Assembly (NCBI RefSeq): GCF_001949145.1
Contig: NW_019091371.1
Span: 1,852,291-1,916,290, forward strand
From: Acanthaster planci
Taxonomy: Eukaryota > Echinodermata > Asteroidea > Valvatida > Acanthasteridae
Reading direction: 5' to 3'
DNA length: 64,000 bases
The first letter of the stretch is position 1. Each line of letters starts with the position of its first letter. Both the position numbers and the translations under genes were made by a program. The notes under the pieces are model-generated. The model did not search any database and had not been told where the DNA came from. It saw only the letters and a list, made by a program, of their open reading frames with translations. This document shows, in pieces, positions 61,824 through 64,000 of this stretch.

Positions 61824-62114
61824 TTATGTCATTCTAGTGGTGGGCCGCTTCGATGAGGAACCCTTCTGTATTGATGTGGCTGATGTTAGGACCACTCTGC
61901 CATGTGAACAGTCCTTTTGTAGAACATCGGTGAGGCAGCATGTGACGAAGGTAGATAGGGTCTTCCAGCATGCTGCCTTACATATTTCCTCCATTGGTAC
62001 GCCCCTGAAGTAGGCCCAAGATGTGGAAACTGCTCGGATATCATGAGCCTTGATGAGGCGTCCTGTTTCATTGTCCACAGAGTTCTGCAAATCTAGAAAA
62101 CTTGATGGCCTCAA
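61824..62114 (-). pseudogene. D6 tyrosine recombinase C-terminus
   Basis: A 96-residue frame has IKAHDIRAVSTSWAYFRG, containing the H-x-x-R motif, then GVPMEEICKAACW and STFVTCCLTDVLQ. At the position of the nucleophilic Tyr (CYLKDV in D1) this copy has Cys (CCLTDV). The N-terminal half lies in other frames at 62530-62115. Integration activity is not expected from this copy. Confidence 0.8.
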
Positions 62115-63292
62115 CTGCCCATCTGGCTTTAGTGTCTGTGGTTGCAGCTCGGTGAGGTTTTATTGTGGTGATGAAAAGCTTTGAAGTTGCACCTCTGAGT
62201 TTTTTGGTTTTGGCTAGGTACCATTTAAGAGTTTGCACCGGGCACCATGGTTTGTCATAAGGAGTCCCAGTGTGTTTGGTAATGTCTGGTACAAAAATGT
62301 CAGGAGGACCAGCAAGCAGTTAGAGGACAGCTGACAAGTCCGATGAAGGAATTACTCTCTTAGTTGGGGGACGCTCAAGAAACATTCCCCGGAGTAGATG
62401 TTTAAGAGCAATATTGTCAGACACAGATCTGATTTGAACAGGTGCATGAAGAAGTCAGCTACAGAGGTCACAGAAACTTTGGTCGGAAACAAACCTCGCT
62501 CTGAACACCACGAAGTAAAATGTCATAATCTGGAGTCATAGATGTCACGTGTAGACTGGAGTGGACTCTTCGAGGCCATTGTGGCAGCTTCATCAGAAAG
62601 TCCTGCTGATTTGAAGGACTTTTTGACAATAGCCAACAGGTCAGGTGTAGTAACGTCGGATGAGGGTGAAGCACGCTTGACTTCGGCTGATGTAGCAGAC
62701 CTGGTCTGTCGGGAAGGATCACCGGTAACTGGATGAGAAGTCTTGTCAAACGAGGGAACTATGGCTGGCGTGGCCAAAAGGGAGCGATGAGAAGGACGCG
62801 GCAGTGTTCCGTTTCGATCTTGGAGAGAACTGCTGGTATTAGAGATATTGGAGGGAAGGCTTAGGGCGACATCCCTTCCCAATTGATTTGAAGAGCCTTC
62901 GTTGCCCAGGCTTGCGGGTGATAAAACCTGGTTCAGAACACTTGCAGTTGGGCATTCTCTGCTGAGGCGAAAAGATTGATGTTCGGTTTCTCTATTTTGG
63001 CGAAGATCTGTTGGACTACACTGGCGTGCAATATCCAATCCATGGGACGTACCTTTCCCCGAGAGAGAGCATCTGCTATGGAGTTGTCGACGCCAGGAAT
63101 ATGAGTCGCCTGGAGGTGGATGCCATAATCCTGGGCCCAAAGGAATAACTGTCTCATCAGGAGGCAAAAACGGGAAAAATGTGTGCCTCCCTGGTGGTTG
63201 ATGTATAACACCACTGTGGAGTTGTCCGAGCGAACGAGGACCTGTTTGCCTGTAATGCTTGGGCAGAAAGCTTTCAGTGCGTTGAATACGGC

Positions 63293-63961
63293 CTAATGTT
63301 CCAATATATTAATGTGATTCCCTTGGAACTGGAGGTCCCATGTTCCTGATGCTTGAAGCGTTGGTAGGGAGGCTCCCCAGCCCAGATGAGAAGTATCCGA
63401 TGTTATGGTTATTTCCAGGTTCACCTTGGGGAAGGGAACTCCAAGAGAAAGGTGCTCCTTCACTAACCACCACTGAAGATTGAAGAGAATGAAAGATATG
63501 GGGACCTGAAGATTGATTGAGTCCCATTTGGGCCTGTAGAGTGCTAAGAGATGAAGTTGCAGTGGGGGCATGTACAGCCTGCAGACGGGAATGAGGTCCA
63601 CCATGCTGGCTATCAAGCCTAGGAGACAGAGCCAGGCGCGGGCCGGAGCAGACCGCTCGGTAGAAAAGACTTTCACGCAGTCGGGAAGATTGTCGATGCG
63701 TTCGGTCATTGGTAGGATTATGCCTTGTTGAAGGTTAATAGATGCCCCTGGATATGTTGGGTATTGAGTTGGGGCGGGATTCGACTTCTCATGGTTGATG
63801 ATGAAGCCCAGCCGATTTATGATGTAGCAAGTAAGGCGGGTAGAAACCTCTGCTTTGTTGAACGATCTGCCGACGATCAGCCAGTCGTCCGGGTACTGGA
63901 ACAGCATGATGTACCGCTTTCGAAGGTGAGTAGCAACGATCTTTGTGACCCTCGAGAACAC
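63293..63961 (-). pseudogene. D6 reverse transcriptase / RNase H fragment
   Basis: A 222-residue open frame carries the reverse transcriptase motif with YPDD (FQYPDDWLIVGRS), where DIRS usually has YLDD. The thumb follows, with a region like GLIASMVDLIPVCRLYMPPL, then the RNase H start TSDTSHLGWGASLP. The frame breaks near 63293 and RNase H continues in another frame at 63214-62933 (YINHQGGTHFSRF, HIPGVDNSIADALSRG). The pattern RT-RNase H-YR without an aspartic protease or DDE integrase is typical of DIRS. Confidence 0.85.
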
Positions 63962-64000
63962 TCTTGATGAAGTGGAGAGGCCAAAGGAGAGAGCCCTGAA

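Larger units (their letters stand above)
61375..64000 (-). mobile_element. DIRS-type retroelement D6, most complete, runs off the window
   Basis: In minus-strand order: reverse transcriptase and RNase H (63961-63293), the RNase H tail with HIPGVDNSIADALSRG (63090-63045), the DIRS region to 62500, the recombinase (62530-61824), and the 3' terminal complex at 61720-61375. A terminal repeat at 61381-61449 and its inverted internal copy at 61608-61672 flank a short spacer, as in DIRS elements. Several frameshifts show it is not intact. The 5' part lies beyond the window. It sits upstream of ZMYM exon 1, same orientation. Confidence 0.85.

Overview
The window is eukaryotic genomic DNA of a marine-invertebrate type. 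Genes are split by long introns, the sequence is AT-rich, the motif tacatgta is frequent, and DIRS-type retroelements and interspersed satellites are abundant. An invertebrate deuterostome (echinoderm, hemichordate or cephalochordate) fits best, but this is inference from composition and cannot be settled here.

One host gene dominates. On the minus strand, ten exons between 61214 and 8789 join in frame with consensus splice sites into a 775-codon 3' portion of a ZMYM2/3/4-type zinc finger MYM gene. The exons encode three MYM-type zinc-finger modules, a linker, the family's Pro-Val repeat (IPVPVPIFVPVP), an acidic helical segment, and the C-terminal DUF3504 domain, which the literature derives from a Crypton tyrosine recombinase. 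The 5' exons, with further MYM fingers, must lie beyond 64000. All other large open frames are transposon remnants or chance.

Layout. 1-470: end of a TTAA-flanked MITE plus another repeat. 838-4420: a DIRS relic on the plus strand, downstream of the gene. 4430-8788: 3' flank. 8789-61214: the ZMYM gene. Intron 9 holds DIRS copy D2 (11.25-13.9 kb). Intron 8 holds D3 (17.85-20.5 kb) and a MITE. Intron 7 holds a MITE, a satellite/fold-back region (27.9-29.3 kb), a small second MITE and D4 (30.8-34.0 kb). Intron 6 holds a terminal-inverted-repeat element with an internal minisatellite (36.16-39.44 kb) and two histone-like 3' stem-loops. Intron 3 holds a large satellite field (44.5-48.5 kb) with a 171-bp tandem array full of TGACGTCA palindromes, a broken LINE, D5, and an inverted relative of the minisatellite element. 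Intron 1 holds a full-length MITE. 61370-64000 is D6, running off the window.

The host gene's own C-terminus descends from a tyrosine-recombinase transposon, and it is surrounded by DIRS elements that also use tyrosine recombinases. All five DIRS copies upstream of its stop codon lie in the same orientation as the gene. No bacterial-type operon, CRISPR array, tRNA or rRNA gene was recognised.
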